From an uncultured Oscillospiraceae bacterium (lineage in GTDB: Bacteria; Bacillota; Clostridia; Oscillospirales; Oscillospiraceae), in NCBI GenBank assembly GCA_934597125.1, contig CAKTQM010000002.1:9716-73715 (forward strand): a stretch of DNA of 64,000 nt. Reading direction: 5' to 3'. The position numbers and the translations under genes are program-made. The notes under the pieces were generated by a model that saw only the letters and a list, made by a program, of their open reading frames with translations, was not told where the DNA came from and searched no databases. Shown one piece after another: positions 18,991 through 28,120 of this stretch. Position 1 is the first letter of the stretch, and each line of letters starts with the position of its first letter.

Positions 18991-19430
18991 CGCGGGACAG
19001 CACTATATTAGCAACTTTCACAGGTGGTGTCAATGTGATTTCCCGATTTTCGTAGGTTGTGACAGTTTTACGGGAACTGTTATCGTCATTTTGCCGAATC
19101 CCTCACCCGCAAATGCGGCGCGTAGAGACGGACGGGCGCGGTCATAGGGACGGGGTTCCGCCCCGCCCGCACGATGACTGCCGTACCATCGCAAAAAAGC
19201 GGACGGCTCACCGCCGTCCGCTTTCTCAGTCCGGTAATGTCTCCACTGCATATATCATAGGGAGGAAATAGGGCGATGGCTGCGGGGCAAACCACGCAGC
19301 CATCAAGGGATTTGAGGATAGAAAGGAAAAGTAATATGTGGAGAATTACTGTCTATACCATACACAATGTTGCAAGATTTGTAAAGCGACACTTTTTCAT
19401 CTTTCCATGAAGAAATGTCATATTTGGTGG
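18991..19430. other. Non-coding spacer between divergent lacI-like and LysR genes
   Basis: No credible gene was found. The spacer holds a GC palindrome at about 19148-19170 (GGGACGGGG...CCCCGCCC type) and a hairpin with a 10-bp stem AGCGGACGGC/GCCGTCCGCT at 19198-19222. On the minus strand the hairpin ends in T6, so it reads as an intrinsic terminator with no gene ahead of it. It may be the remnant of a lost minus-strand gene. Confidence 0.5.
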
Positions 19431-19459
19431 TTGCATTTCCCGCCGACTCGTGATAAAAT
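19431..19459 (+). promoter_or_regulatory. Promoter of the LysR gene
   Basis: TTGCAT at 19431-19436, 17-bp spacer, TAAAAT at 19454-19459, followed by AAAGGGAGG just before the start at 19502. Confidence 0.65.
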
Positions 19460-19501
19460 CTGTGCCACCACAAACCAAAACCGACAGAAAGGGAGGACGC
19501 C

Positions 19502-20368
19502 ATGGACAGCAAAAAGCTGGAAGCGCTGGCCGCCGCCGTGGATCAGGGCAGCTTCACCCGCGCGGCGGAGCAGCTGGGCTATACCCAGTCCGGCCTGACC
19601 CACATGATGAACAGTCTCGAGCGGGAGATCGGTTTTCCCCTTCTGGTGCGGGATCGCCGCGGCGTACACCTGACGCCGGCAGGGGCGCGGATCATGCCCA
19701 TGGTGCGCCAGTGCCTTGCCGCCAGCCAGCTGCTGGAGCGGGAGATCGCTCTGGTGAACTCCCATCAGGAGGACACCATCCGCGTGGCGTCTTATGCCAG
19801 CATCGCCATGCACTGGCTGCCGGAGCTGATCGAGCAGTTCCGCCGCGCCAACAACGGCGTGGGCATCGACGTGCAGATGGGCTCGGTGGACGAGGTATAT
19901 CGCTGGGTAAAAGAGGGCAGGGTAGATATGGCCTTTGCCAGCCGTCAGGAGGGCGGCACTCTGGACTGGACGCCCCTGAAACCCGATCCCCTGCTGGCTA
20001 TCCTGCCGCGGGATTTCGATACCGGCGGCGCCGCCAGTCTGGATGTGCGCCGCCTGGACGGCCAGGAGTTTCTGATGCCCTCTCTGGGCTTTCATCTGGA
20101 TATCATGCGGGCGCTGGATCGCTGCGGCGTGACCCCTATCATCCGCGATACCCAGGTCAGCGACACCGTCATCATCTCCATGGTGGAGCACGGTCTGGGA
20201 GTCAGCATCCTCAGCCGTCTGGTGCTGAAGGGCCGCTCCAACGATGTGCTGGCCCTACCGCTGGATCCTCCCGCCGTCCGCGAGCTGGGCGTCGCCACAC
20301 GCCCCCACCTCCGCCCGCTGGCAAAGAAGTTTTTGCAGTTCACCGCAGAGATGGTGGAGAAACTATAG
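19502..20368 (+). CDS. LysR-family transcriptional regulator
   Basis: This 288-aa protein has an N-terminal winged HTH (residues 1-60: FTRAAEQLGYTQSGLTHMMNSLEREIGFPLLVRDRRGVHLT, read in parts) and a type 2 periplasmic-binding-like effector domain. It stands alone, flanked by non-coding repeats, with no obvious divergent target gene, so its regulon and effector are unknown. AGGGAGGACGCC precedes the ATG. Confidence 0.92.
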   Translation: MDSKKLEALAAAVDQGSFTRAAEQLGYTQSGLTHMMNSLEREIGFPLLVRDRRGVHLTPAGARIMPMVRQCLAASQLLEREIALVNSHQEDTIRVASYASIAMHWLPELIEQFRRANNGVGIDVQMGSVDEVYRWVKEGRVDMAFASRQEGGTLDWTPLKPDPLLAILPRDFDTGGAASLDVRRLDGQEFLMPSLGFHLDIMRALDRCGVTPIIRDTQVSDTVIISMVEHGLGVSILSRLVLKGRSNDVLALPLDPPAVRELGVATRPHLRPLAKKFLQFTAEMVEKL

Positions 20369-20390
20369 CTGGCGAACCGTTGAGCAGTGG

Positions 20391-20606
20391 CATTCCAAGC
20401 CTCCCTTGTGTAAAGGCGCCCCAGTGCGCACACTGGGGTGTGCACAGCTGAGGTGGCAACTACGGCAGCATAGCTGCCGAGATCACGGCTAAAAACATGC
20501 CATCGGCATGTTTTCTTAACGCCGTGACGGAGGGGTTGCCCGTTCTTGTTTATCCCCTCAGTCAGCCTTGCGGCTGACAGCTCCCCTTGCAACAAGGGGA
20601 GCCTTT
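20391..20606. repeat. Composite interspersed repeat element, about 216 bp
   Basis: The left arm (about 20400-20536) starts CTCCCTTGTGTAAAG, contains GAGGTGGC, nested AACATGCC/GGCATGTT hairpins, and ends GCCGTGACGGAGGGGTTG. The right arm (about 20554-20606) is inverted: CCCCTCAGTCAGCC...CTGACAGCTCCCCTTG and CAACAAGGGGAGCC. It fills the gap between the LysR gene and the DUF2156 gene. The same parts recur in opposite orientation at 23685-23912 and in simpler form at 957-1091. Confidence 0.7.
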
Positions 20607-20666
20607 GGAAACACGCCGTTCTTCCACAAACAACAGATCAACAAAATCATACACAGGAGAACCCCT

Positions 20667-22064
20667 ATGCTGAATTTTACCCCCGTGACCGCGGAGAGCA
20701 TGCCTCTGCTGCGGCCCTATTATGAAACCTGTCCCTATCGCCTGTGCGAATACAGCGCCGGCGTCAAATACATGTGGCGGGGCCACCTGCACTCCGAATA
20801 CGCCTTCACCGACGGCTGCCTCGTCATCCGCAACTGCATCGACGGCGTCACCCAGTTCGACTACCCCATCCCCGGGCCCGAGGGCGATGTGGACGCCGCC
20901 CTCGCCACCGTGGAGGACTTCTGCCACCAAAAGGGCGTCCGCCCCATCTTCTCCGTGGTGCCGGAGTCGGAGGCCGGCAAGCTGGCCCTGCGCTGGCCCC
21001 GTGTCACCATCACCAACGAGCGGGTGTGGAAGGATTACCTCTACCACGCCGAAGATCTGGCGCAGTTCGCCGGACGGCACTACAGCGGCCAGCGCAACCA
21101 CATCAACAAATTCAATAAGGAGCATCCCGACGCGAAATTCATCCCCCTGACCCCGTCGGACACCGGCCTGCTCTCCGCCTTCTGGGCGGATTACCGGCAG
21201 GAATTCCAGAAGCAGAGCCCCGAGGCCAAGCGGGAGCTGGCTCTGGCGCAGGAGCTGTTCACCTATCTGGATCAGGGCATCTTCCGCGCAGGCGGCATCC
21301 TGTGGCAGGGCCGTCTGCTGGCGGTGGCTCTGGCGGAAAAATGCGGCGATACGCTGGTGTGCCACATTGAAAAAGCTCTCTACTCCCACGCCGGCGTCTA
21401 TCCCGCCATGGTGCAGCAGTTCGCCGCCTACTACGGCGCCGACTGCCGCTGGATCAACCGTGAGGATGACGGCCGCGATCGCGGGCTGCGTACCTCCAAG
21501 CTGCAATATCTCCCCGCGGAGCTGGGCAGCAAAATGCGTTTTGAGGTGGGCTGTGAGCTGGACGCCCTGCGGCACATTCCCCAGCTGACCACAGAGCGCC
21601 TGACTCTCTCTCCCTTCACCGACGATGACAAGGCCGCCTACAACGCCCTGTGTCTGGACGACGACCGCAACCGCTGGTGGGGCTACGACTACCGGAACGA
21701 CCTCAGCGGTGAACTGACGGAGGACTACTTCCTTAACGTGACCCGTCAGGACTTTGAAAACCGCATCGCCATCAACTTCGCCGTCCGGCTGGAGGGCAAA
21801 TGCATCGGCGAGGTGGTGCTGTACAACGGCGACTGGCGCGGCGCTATGGAGCAGGGCTGCCGCATCGCCCCTGAATTTGCCGGCCACGGCTACGGCACCG
21901 AGGCCTTTGCCGCCGTGGCGGATTGGGCGCTGTACCATCTGGGCCTGAGCCGGGTGGTAGCCAAGTGCTACAAACAGAACGCCGCGTCAGAGCGAATGCT
22001 TGCCTTCTGCATGCGCCACACCCACGACGACGAAACCTTCCGGTATTTTGAGAAGTTGGTGTGA
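20667..22064 (+). CDS. DUF2156-like acyltransferase fused to a GNAT acetyltransferase
   Basis: This is a 465-aa two-domain protein. Residues about 1-300 resemble DUF2156, the aminoacyl/acyl-transfer fold also seen in the soluble part of MprF (motifs SEYAFTDGCLVIRN, SGQRNHINKF, LRTSKLQYLPAELGSKM). Residues about 310-465 are a RimJ/RimL-type GNAT domain (LTTERLTLSPFTDDD, GCRIAPEFAGHGYGTEAF, NAASERML). The substrate is unknown; fusion suggests modification of the same or linked amine groups. The start at 20667 follows CAGGAGA; earlier in-frame codons lie in the repeat element. A terminator follows. Confidence 0.85.
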   Translation: MLNFTPVTAESMPLLRPYYETCPYRLCEYSAGVKYMWRGHLHSEYAFTDGCLVIRNCIDGVTQFDYPIPGPEGDVDAALATVEDFCHQKGVRPIFSVVPESEAGKLALRWPRVTITNERVWKDYLYHAEDLAQFAGRHYSGQRNHINKFNKEHPDAKFIPLTPSDTGLLSAFWADYRQEFQKQSPEAKRELALAQELFTYLDQGIFRAGGILWQGRLLAVALAEKCGDTLVCHIEKALYSHAGVYPAMVQQFAAYYGADCRWINREDDGRDRGLRTSKLQYLPAELGSKMRFEVGCELDALRHIPQLTTERLTLSPFTDDDKAAYNALCLDDDRNRWWGYDYRNDLSGELTEDYFLNVTRQDFENRIAINFAVRLEGKCIGEVVLYNGDWRGAMEQGCRIAPEFAGHGYGTEAFAAVADWALYHLGLSRVVAKCYKQNAASERMLAFCMRHTHDDETFRYFEKLV

Positions 22065-22140
22065 TAACGTTCTGTTATTCCCTCCCCCATAACGGCCTTT
22101 TATGTACCGATTCCGTACCCATAAAAGCCCTTAATGTACC

Positions 22141-22178
22141 GATAAAAGCACCCGTTTCTGGGTGCTTTTATCAATTTT
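22141..22178. terminator. Bidirectional terminator between the GNAT fusion and the YgjP gene
   Basis: The perfect 13-bp stem GATAAAAGCACCC/GGGTGCTTTTATC (22141-22153, 22160-22172) with a 6-nt loop is followed by AATTTT. A second partial hairpin with TTTTATG/CATAAAA arms lies at about 22097-22126. Confidence 0.85.
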
Positions 22179-22191
22179 ATACGTTTTGTTA

Positions 22192-22704
22192 TCATTTCAG
22201 CAGCTTCATTCGTGCCTTGTAATCCGGCAGCACCTTGGCTACCTCGGCATAGAAGGCGGGGCTGTGGTCGTGGTGGCGGATATGGGCCAGCTCGTGGACG
22301 ACCACGTAATCAATGGCCTCCTGGGGATACTGCATCAGGTACAGCGAGAAGCACAGCCCGTTTTTGCCGGAGCAGCTGCCGAAGCGGGTCTTGGCGGAGG
22401 TGATCCTGACGGAGGCGGGCGTCACCCCCATGACGGCGGCGTAGTGGGCCACCCTTTGGGGCAGCAGGGCCTTGGCCGTTTGCCGCAGGGCTTCCCGCTG
22501 TTCCTCCGTCAAAGGGGGATGGGCCGCCTGGCGGGCGGCCACCCTTGCCTGTGCCTTTTCCAGCCACGCGGCATGGGCGGCCACGAAGCGGTCGATCTCC
22601 GTCTGGGGCATCCGAAGGGGGGCGCGCACCAGCACCTTTCCCTCCCGCGTGACCTCCAGCGCCACGGTGCGGCGGCGGGAGCGGATGATCTCATAGGGCG
22701 GCAT
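22192..22704 (-). CDS. YgjP-like (DUF45/M48-related) metallopeptidase
   Basis: This 170-aa protein has the zinc-protease signature HELAHIRHHDHSPAF near residues 135-150, where HExxH binds zinc and the downstream His and Asp/Asn fit the DUF45 pattern. The upstream YFGSC-like element appears here as TRFGSCSGKNGLCFS. Length is near the short end for the family. The start at 22704 has AAAGGAGGGTGAT upstream. It is convergent with the GNAT fusion and divergent from the PPC-domain gene. The physiological substrate is unknown. Confidence 0.88.
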   Translation of the reverse strand: MPPYEIIRSRRRTVALEVTREGKVLVRAPLRMPQTEIDRFVAAHAAWLEKAQARVAARQAAHPPLTEEQREALRQTAKALLPQRVAHYAAVMGVTPASVRITSAKTRFGSCSGKNGLCFSLYLMQYPQEAIDYVVVHELAHIRHHDHSPAFYAEVAKVLPDYKARMKLLK

Positions 22705-22811
22705 GACATCACCCTCCTTTCTGTTTTCCGGTTTCAGTATACCACAGCGCTGTACAAATTGCAAAAGGCGTGCTACAATAAATACATCACCGTTTTCGGG
22801 AGGGATGCTGC

Positions 22812-23219
22812 ATGACAACCATTTGCCGCCGGCTGCATCGGGGCGATGATCTGCTGCTGTCTATCCGGCAGCTCTGTCAGGAACACCGCATTGACGCAGG
22901 CGTGATCCTGTCGGGCGTGGGCTGCCTGACCCGGGCCGTGGTGCGGGACGCGGACGGCGTCACCCTGCGCACAGTGGAGGAGCACTGCGAGATCCTGTCC
23001 CTGATGGGAACGGTCAGTCAGGCGCGGTGCCACCTGCACATCGCTTTGAGCCGTCAGGGGCTGGGCGCCTTTGGCGGACACCTGCAGACGGGCTGTCTGG
23101 TAAACACCACCTGTGAGCTGGTAATCGGCGTGCTGGACGGCTGGCGCTATGGCGTGGAGCAGGATGACGAGACCGGCTATGACGAGATCACATTCGAAAG
23201 GACGACACCTGATGTATAA
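22812..23219 (+). CDS. PPC/DUF296 domain protein
   Basis: This 135-aa single-domain protein of the PPC (DUF296) family has the conserved core GVILSGVGCLTRAVVRD and the Gly/His segment LHIALSRQGLGAFGGHLQTGCLV, which in this fold forms a trimeric, probably metal- or ligand-binding centre. Bacterial members lack the plant AT-hook and their role is unknown. It has GGGAGG upstream of the ATG, and its stop lies inside the following NUDIX gene (8-nt overlap), so the two are coupled. Confidence 0.85.
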   Translation: MTTICRRLHRGDDLLLSIRQLCQEHRIDAGVILSGVGCLTRAVVRDADGVTLRTVEEHCEILSLMGTVSQARCHLHIALSRQGLGAFGGHLQTGCLVNTTCELVIGVLDGWRYGVEQDDETGYDEITFERTTPDV

Positions 23220-23697
23220 TTCCACCTTATGCTATATCGAAGATCCCCAGGGCAACTATCTGATGCTGCACCGGATCAAGAAGAAAAACGACCTGAACCA
23301 TGACAAATGGGTGGGCGTAGGCGGCAAGTTCGAGGACGGGGAAAGTCCGGAGGAGTGCGTGCTGCGGGAGACCTGGGAGGAGACGGGCCTGACGCTGACG
23401 GAGTATCAGTACCGTGCGCTGGTGACCTTTGTGTCCGATCAGTGGGAGACGGAGTACATGCACGTATTCACCGCCACCGCCTGGACAGGGGAGCTGATCG
23501 AGTGCAACGAGGGCGTGCTGGAGTGGATCCACAAGGATAAGCTGATGGAACTGCCCCTGTGGGCGGGGGACAAGCTGTTTTTGGAGCGGATCCATGAAAA
23601 GGATACGCCGTTTTTCTCCCTGAAGCTGCGGTATGAGGGTGAGCGTCTGGCATATGCGGCACTGAACGGGAAGAAATTGGAATTGTCGGCGTGTTAA
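23212..23697 (+). CDS. NUDIX hydrolase (8-oxo-dGTP diphosphatase-like)
   Basis: This 161-aa enzyme has a complete Nudix box, GGKFEDGESPEECVLRETWE followed by ETGL, at about residues 37-60, which binds Mg2+ and hydrolyses nucleoside diphosphate derivatives. The sequence type (DKWVGVGGKFEDGESPEE) resembles MutT/8-oxo-dGTP diphosphatases. The ATG at 23212 overlaps the PPC gene end. The last residues (LSAC and the stop) are encoded by the beginning of an interspersed repeat, so the C-terminus may have been set by repeat insertion. Confidence 0.9.
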   Translation: MYNSTLCYIEDPQGNYLMLHRIKKKNDLNHDKWVGVGGKFEDGESPEECVLRETWEETGLTLTEYQYRALVTFVSDQWETEYMHVFTATAWTGELIECNEGVLEWIHKDKLMELPLWAGDKLFLERIHEKDTPFFSLKLRYEGERLAYAALNGKKLELSAC

Positions 23698-23912
23698 AGA
23701 ACATGCCGGCGGCATGCTTTTAACGCCGATCTCGGCGGCTATGCCGTCGGCGTGTTAAAAAAACATGCCGGTGGCATGTTTTTAACGCCGATCTCGGCGG
23801 CTATGCCGCCGTAGCATCCATCCCTGTTTCCACCGCACCATCTTGCGTCAACCCCTCCGTCACGGCTTCGCCGTGCCACCTCCCCTTACACAGGGGGAGG
23901 CTTTGGAGGGGT
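23685..23912. repeat. Interspersed repeat with tandem 61-bp units, inverse of the 20391-20606 element
   Basis: Two tandem units start at 23685 and 23746, each with GTCGGCGTGTTAAA, a hairpin AACATGCC.GG.GGCATGTT-like, and AACGCCGATCTCGGCGG. They are followed by AACCCCTCCGTCACGG (about 23850) and CCACCTCCCCTTACACAGGG to 23912. This is the 20391-20606 left arm in opposite orientation with an added duplication. It overlaps the last codons of the NUDIX gene. Confidence 0.7.
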
Positions 23913-23932
23913 GAAAATTCACAATTCAGCTC

Positions 23933-24146
23933 TTGTATTTTTGCTTTTTTTCGTATAAAATAAAGCTGTCTTATTCCAACCGCGGCTGTGTCACTCCACT
24001 TTTTGATCGGCGGCGGCAAATGAAAAGGAGAAAGATCCGCTGTGGCTGGCGGTGCGGCAGTGTGGAGACCTGTCGTAAGGCGGTGCGCCGGAGGGCGGCC
24101 GCGAGGCTGCTGTTTGCGGAGGCAGAGCAGCTACAGTCAAGCATGT
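23933..24146 (+). promoter_or_regulatory. Promoter and 5' leader of the MsmX-like ATPase
   Basis: TTGTAT at 23933-23938, 17-bp spacer and TAAAAT at 23956-23961 form a plausible promoter, leaving an untranslated leader of about 180 nt. No known riboswitch was recognised. No strong Shine-Dalgarno sequence lies near the start at 24147; the nearest GCGGAGG is about 25 bases away, which suggests structured or unusual initiation. Confidence 0.5.
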
Positions 24147-25316
24147 ATGGCAAAGGTCGTATTGAAGGATCTGAAAAAGGTCTACCCCAACACCGAGAAA
24201 AAGAAAAAGGCCAAAAAGGGCGACGAGCCGGAGAAGAAGCACAATCTCCAGATCACCGAGGAGGGCGTGGTGGCTGTCCAGCAGTTCAGTCTGGAGATCG
24301 CGGACAAGGAGTTCATCGTACTGGTGGGGCCCTCCGGCTGCGGCAAATCCACCACGCTGCGGATGATCGCCGGATTGGAGGACATTACCTCCGGCGAGCT
24401 GTGGATCGGCGACAAGCTGATGAATGATGTGGAGCCCAAGGATCGGGACATCGCCATGGTGTTCCAGAACTACGCGCTGTATCCCCACATGACAGTGTAT
24501 GAGAACATGGCCTTCTCGCTGAAATTGAAAAAGGTGCCCAAGGACGAGATCGACCGCAAGGTGCGTCAGGCGGCGGAGATTCTGGACATCACCCAGTATC
24601 TTGACCGCAAGCCCAAGGCGCTGTCCGGCGGCCAGCGGCAGCGTGTGGCTATCGGCCGCGCCATTGTCCGCGACCCGGCGGTGTTTTTGATGGATGAGCC
24701 TTTGTCCAATCTGGATGCCAAGCTGCGCAACCAGATGCGGGCGGAGATCATCAAGCTGCGCCAGCGGATCGACACCACCTTTGTATACGTGACCCACGAC
24801 CAGACGGAGGCCATGACGCTGGGAGACCGGATCGTCATTATGAAGGACGGCTTTATCCAGCAGATCGGCACGCCCCAGGAGGTGTTTGACCACCCCGCCA
24901 ATCTGTTTGTGGCGGGCTTTATCGGCACGCCCCAGATGAACCTGTTTGACGCGCGGCTTATCAAGAAGGACGGCAAGTACGCCGTGACGATCGACGGTAT
25001 CACCGTGGAGCTGGCGGAGGATAAGCAGCAGCGGCTGAGCGATAGGGACGTGCCGGAGCAGGATGTGGTGCTGGGTGTGCGTCCGGATCATATCATGCTG
25101 TGCGCCGACGGCGTGAAGGGCAGGGTGGATGTCAGCGAGCTGATGGGCTCGTCCGTGCATCTGCATATCTCCAGCAACGGCCACGACGTGGTGGTGATCG
25201 TGCCCACCAACGGCAACGCCGCCCACTTCCCCATGGGCAGCGAGGTCAACATGATCTTCGGCGGCAACGTGGCCCACGTGTTCAGTAAGGAGACGGAAAA
25301 GAATCTGGAGTGGTGA
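24147..25316 (+). CDS. MsmX/UgpC-type sugar ABC transporter ATPase
   Basis: This 389-aa ATPase has Walker [11 protein letters not shown]-loop [12 protein letters not shown], signature [14 protein letters not shown], Walker [15 protein letters not shown]-loop VTHD and a C-terminal TOBE/MalK-type regulatory domain (about 240-389). An unusual Lys-rich insert of about 20 residues ([16 protein letters not shown]) lies between the first strand and [12 protein letters not shown]. It is a single gene with its own promoter and terminator. MsmX-type ATPases serve several importers, so it probably energises the maltodextrin permeases at 14705-16398, which have no ATPase. Confidence 0.92.
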   Translation: MAKVVLKDLKKVYPNTEKKKKAKKGDEPEKKHNLQITEEGVVAVQQFSLEIADKEFIVLVGPSGCGKSTTLRMIAGLEDITSGELWIGDKLMNDVEPKDRDIAMVFQNYALYPHMTVYENMAFSLKLKKVPKDEIDRKVRQAAEILDITQYLDRKPKALSGGQRQRVAIGRAIVRDPAVFLMDEPLSNLDAKLRNQMRAEIIKLRQRIDTTFVYVTHDQTEAMTLGDRIVIMKDGFIQQIGTPQEVFDHPANLFVAGFIGTPQMNLFDARLIKKDGKYAVTIDGITVELAEDKQQRLSDRDVPEQDVVLGVRPDHIMLCADGVKGRVDVSELMGSSVHLHISSNGHDVVVIVPTNGNAAHFPMGSEVNMIFGGNVAHVFSKETEKNLEW

Positions 25317-25329
25317 CACTTCGGGAGAG

Positions 25330-25362
25330 AAAAAATGACCGCCGGAGGGCGGTCATTTTTTA
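25330..25362. terminator. Terminator of the ATPase gene
   Basis: AAAAA, ATGACCGCC, loop GGAG, GGCGGTCAT, TTTTTT. The perfect 9-bp stem with A and T runs on the two sides makes it bidirectional, also serving the small convergent gene at 25368-25547. Confidence 0.9.
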
Positions 25363-25367
25363 TACGG

Positions 25368-25547
25368 CTAAAATACATCCGGGCGGTTGGTGTAGGCCAG
25401 GTCGGCGGTGGCGGATTTCAGCTCTTCCATGCTGCGGATGTCCCGCTTGCGCAGGTCGGTCTGGGTCTGGGGCGGCAGGGCGTAAAAGTAGGTATACGCC
25501 TGGGGATCGTTGTTGAGAAGATCGGTGAGATCAATGGCATATTTCAT
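25368..25547 (-). CDS. Small conserved-looking protein, 59 aa, unknown function
   Basis: The ORF encodes MKYAIDLTDLLNNDPQAYTY followed by an acidic/basic helical region with RKRDIRSMEELKSATADLAY. The ATG at 25547 follows GGAGGTG, but this RBS forms the 3' arm of the hairpin that ends the obg transcript (25554-25585). It is bounded downstream by an intrinsic terminator. No membrane segment or known motif is seen; its composition and RBS argue for a real small gene. Confidence 0.65.
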   Translation of the reverse strand: MKYAIDLTDLLNNDPQAYTYFYALPPQTQTDLRKRDIRSMEELKSATADLAYTNRPDVF

Positions 25548-25585
25548 AAAAAGCACCTCCGCCGTCAGTATGCGCGGCGGAGGTG
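25548..25585 (-). terminator. obg terminator hairpin that also contains the RBS of the small gene
   Basis: On the minus strand CACCTCCGCCG (25585-25575) pairs with CGGCGGAGGTG (25564-25554), giving an 11-bp stem, followed by CTTTTT. The GGAGGTG needed to translate the 59-aa gene is locked in the 3' arm. It can act as an intrinsic terminator and, on readthrough, as a translation-inhibiting hairpin. Confidence 0.8.
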
Positions 25586-25597
25586 TTGTTTATGCGG

Positions 25598-26908
<1,311 letters not shown>

Positions 26909-26970
26909 CTACTTTAACCAGTATATCCTATTTTAGCGGAAAATTTGCCCTGCGTCAAGGGAAAGGGGAG

Positions 26971-27405
26971 TTTCGCGCTTCCGAGCGCGAGGTACTTTTG
27001 CCCGCAGCGGCAAAAGTACCCAAAAACGCTGCTTAAACCTGCGGTTTAAGAATCCGCCCGCGCTGTTTCTTTTGCAATTTTGTGGGCTTTTACCACGCGT
27101 TTGCGGGAAATGTCTGATTTCGCAGCGTATGACGCATCGACTTTCCGTTTGCGCCGCTGCCGCTCATCTTCGCAACGGTAGACGCTGAAGCGCTGTTCGA
27201 TGTGGGTATCAGCGGCAGCGGCGCTGGTGATGAGACGATCCTTTATCGAATCGAAAAAAGAAAACTCTGCGTGATCGTGCGGTAAAATCCAACATAATCG
27301 TACCACGTGTAGCGCGCCCGGAGGTGAAGGAACCGGAGGTTCCTTCCGGTGCTTTTGCCTACTTTTGTCACTGTTGACAAAAGTAGGTCGCGCCGGAGCG
27401 CGAAA
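26971..27405. mobile_element. MITE-like non-coding element, 435 bp, between rpmA and obg
   Basis: The ends form imperfect terminal inverted repeats: TTTCGCGCTTCCGAGCGCGA...GGTACTTTTG at the left and its counterpart CAAAAGTAGG...TCGCGCCGGAGCGCGAAA at the right. Subterminal palindromes occur at both ends (GTACTTTTGCC...GGCAAAAGTAC near 26993-27020, and CCTACTTTTGTCA/TGACAAAAGTAGG at 27358-27387). The interior has a 121-codon minus-strand ORF with no recognisable domain, judged spurious. No clear target-site duplication is seen. It interrupts the normally compact rplU-rpmA-obg region. Confidence 0.7.
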
Positions 27406-27458
27406 TACCAAAAAAACACGCCTGCCTTTCGGCAGACGTGCTTTTGATCAAGACAAAA

Positions 27459-27740
27459 TTACTCGGCGGGGTAAACAGAAACCTGCTTACGATCCTTGCC
27501 CAGACGCTCAAAGCGGACAACGCCGTCAGCCTTGGCGAACAGGGTGTCATCGGTACCCTTGCCCACGTTGGTGCCGGGGTGAATGTGGGTGCCGCGCTGG
27601 CGAACAAGGATGTTGCCAGCCAGAACGAACTGACCGTCAGCGCGCTTGGGGCCAAGGCGCTTGGACTCGGAGTCGCGGCCGTTCTTGGTGGAGCCCATAC
27701 CTTTTTTATGGGCAAAGAACTGCAGACCAATGTGCAACAT
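27459..27740 (-). CDS. rpmA: Ribosomal protein bL27 with cleavable N-terminal extension
   Basis: This 93-aa bL27 starts [20 protein letters not shown]. The LQFF/AHKKG junction is the site cut by the Prp protease in Firmicutes, exposing the mature N-terminus near the peptidyl-transferase centre. The chosen ATG at 27740 preserves this extension and has AAAGGATGG-type sequence upstream. It is the last gene of rplU-prp-rpmA. Confidence 0.97.
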   Translation of the reverse strand: MLHIGLQFFAHKKGMGSTKNGRDSESKRLGPKRADGQFVLAGNILVRQRGTHIHPGTNVGKGTDDTLFAKADGVVRFERLGKDRKQVSVYPAE

Positions 27741-27781
27741 TTCGCAGTACCATCCTTTCTGAAAGATACGAAGGGGGAGGG

Positions 27782-28111
27782 TTATGCCTCCATCACCTCG
27801 ATGTGTTCCGGATATTCGTCGTGAAGCTGAGCCAGATAGACCATCAGGCCTGTCATGAGATTCTGACAGGTGGATTCCGCGGTGGGAGCCAGTCCTCCGG
27901 GCAAACGGAGGGAGATGGCGGCGGTCTCCTGGTTGACCTTCACGGAGGCGCACAGCCCCATTACGTCGTTGACGGTGGCTTCCACCAGCCGCACGGCGCT
28001 GGTCACGGCGGCGCAGACGATATCCTCGCCCTCTTCGCCGTATCCGCTGTGGCCCTGTGCATCAAATCCGATGATGCGGTCTTCCACGGTGTGGAAAATG
28101 ACGCTCGTCAT
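27782..28111 (-). CDS. prp: Prp ribosomal-processing cysteine protease
   Basis: This 109-aa protein has the Prp catalytic His in GHSGY (about residue 21) and catalytic Cys in [10 protein letters not shown] (about residue 33). Prp removes the N-terminal extension of bL27, encoded by the next gene, before the protein enters the 50S subunit. Its position between rplU and rpmA is characteristic of Firmicutes. Confidence 0.94.
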   Translation of the reverse strand: MTSVIFHTVEDRIIGFDAQGHSGYGEEGEDIVCAAVTSAVRLVEATVNDVMGLCASVKVNQETAAISLRLPGGLAPTAESTCQNLMTGLMVYLAQLHDEYPEHIEVMEA

Positions 28112-28120
28112 GCTGTCACC

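Noticed and set aside
27046-27411. A 121-codon minus-strand frame inside the MITE-like element
   Set aside because: It runs through the right terminal inverted repeat, shows no known domain and has no RBS. The region is better explained as a non-coding mobile element.
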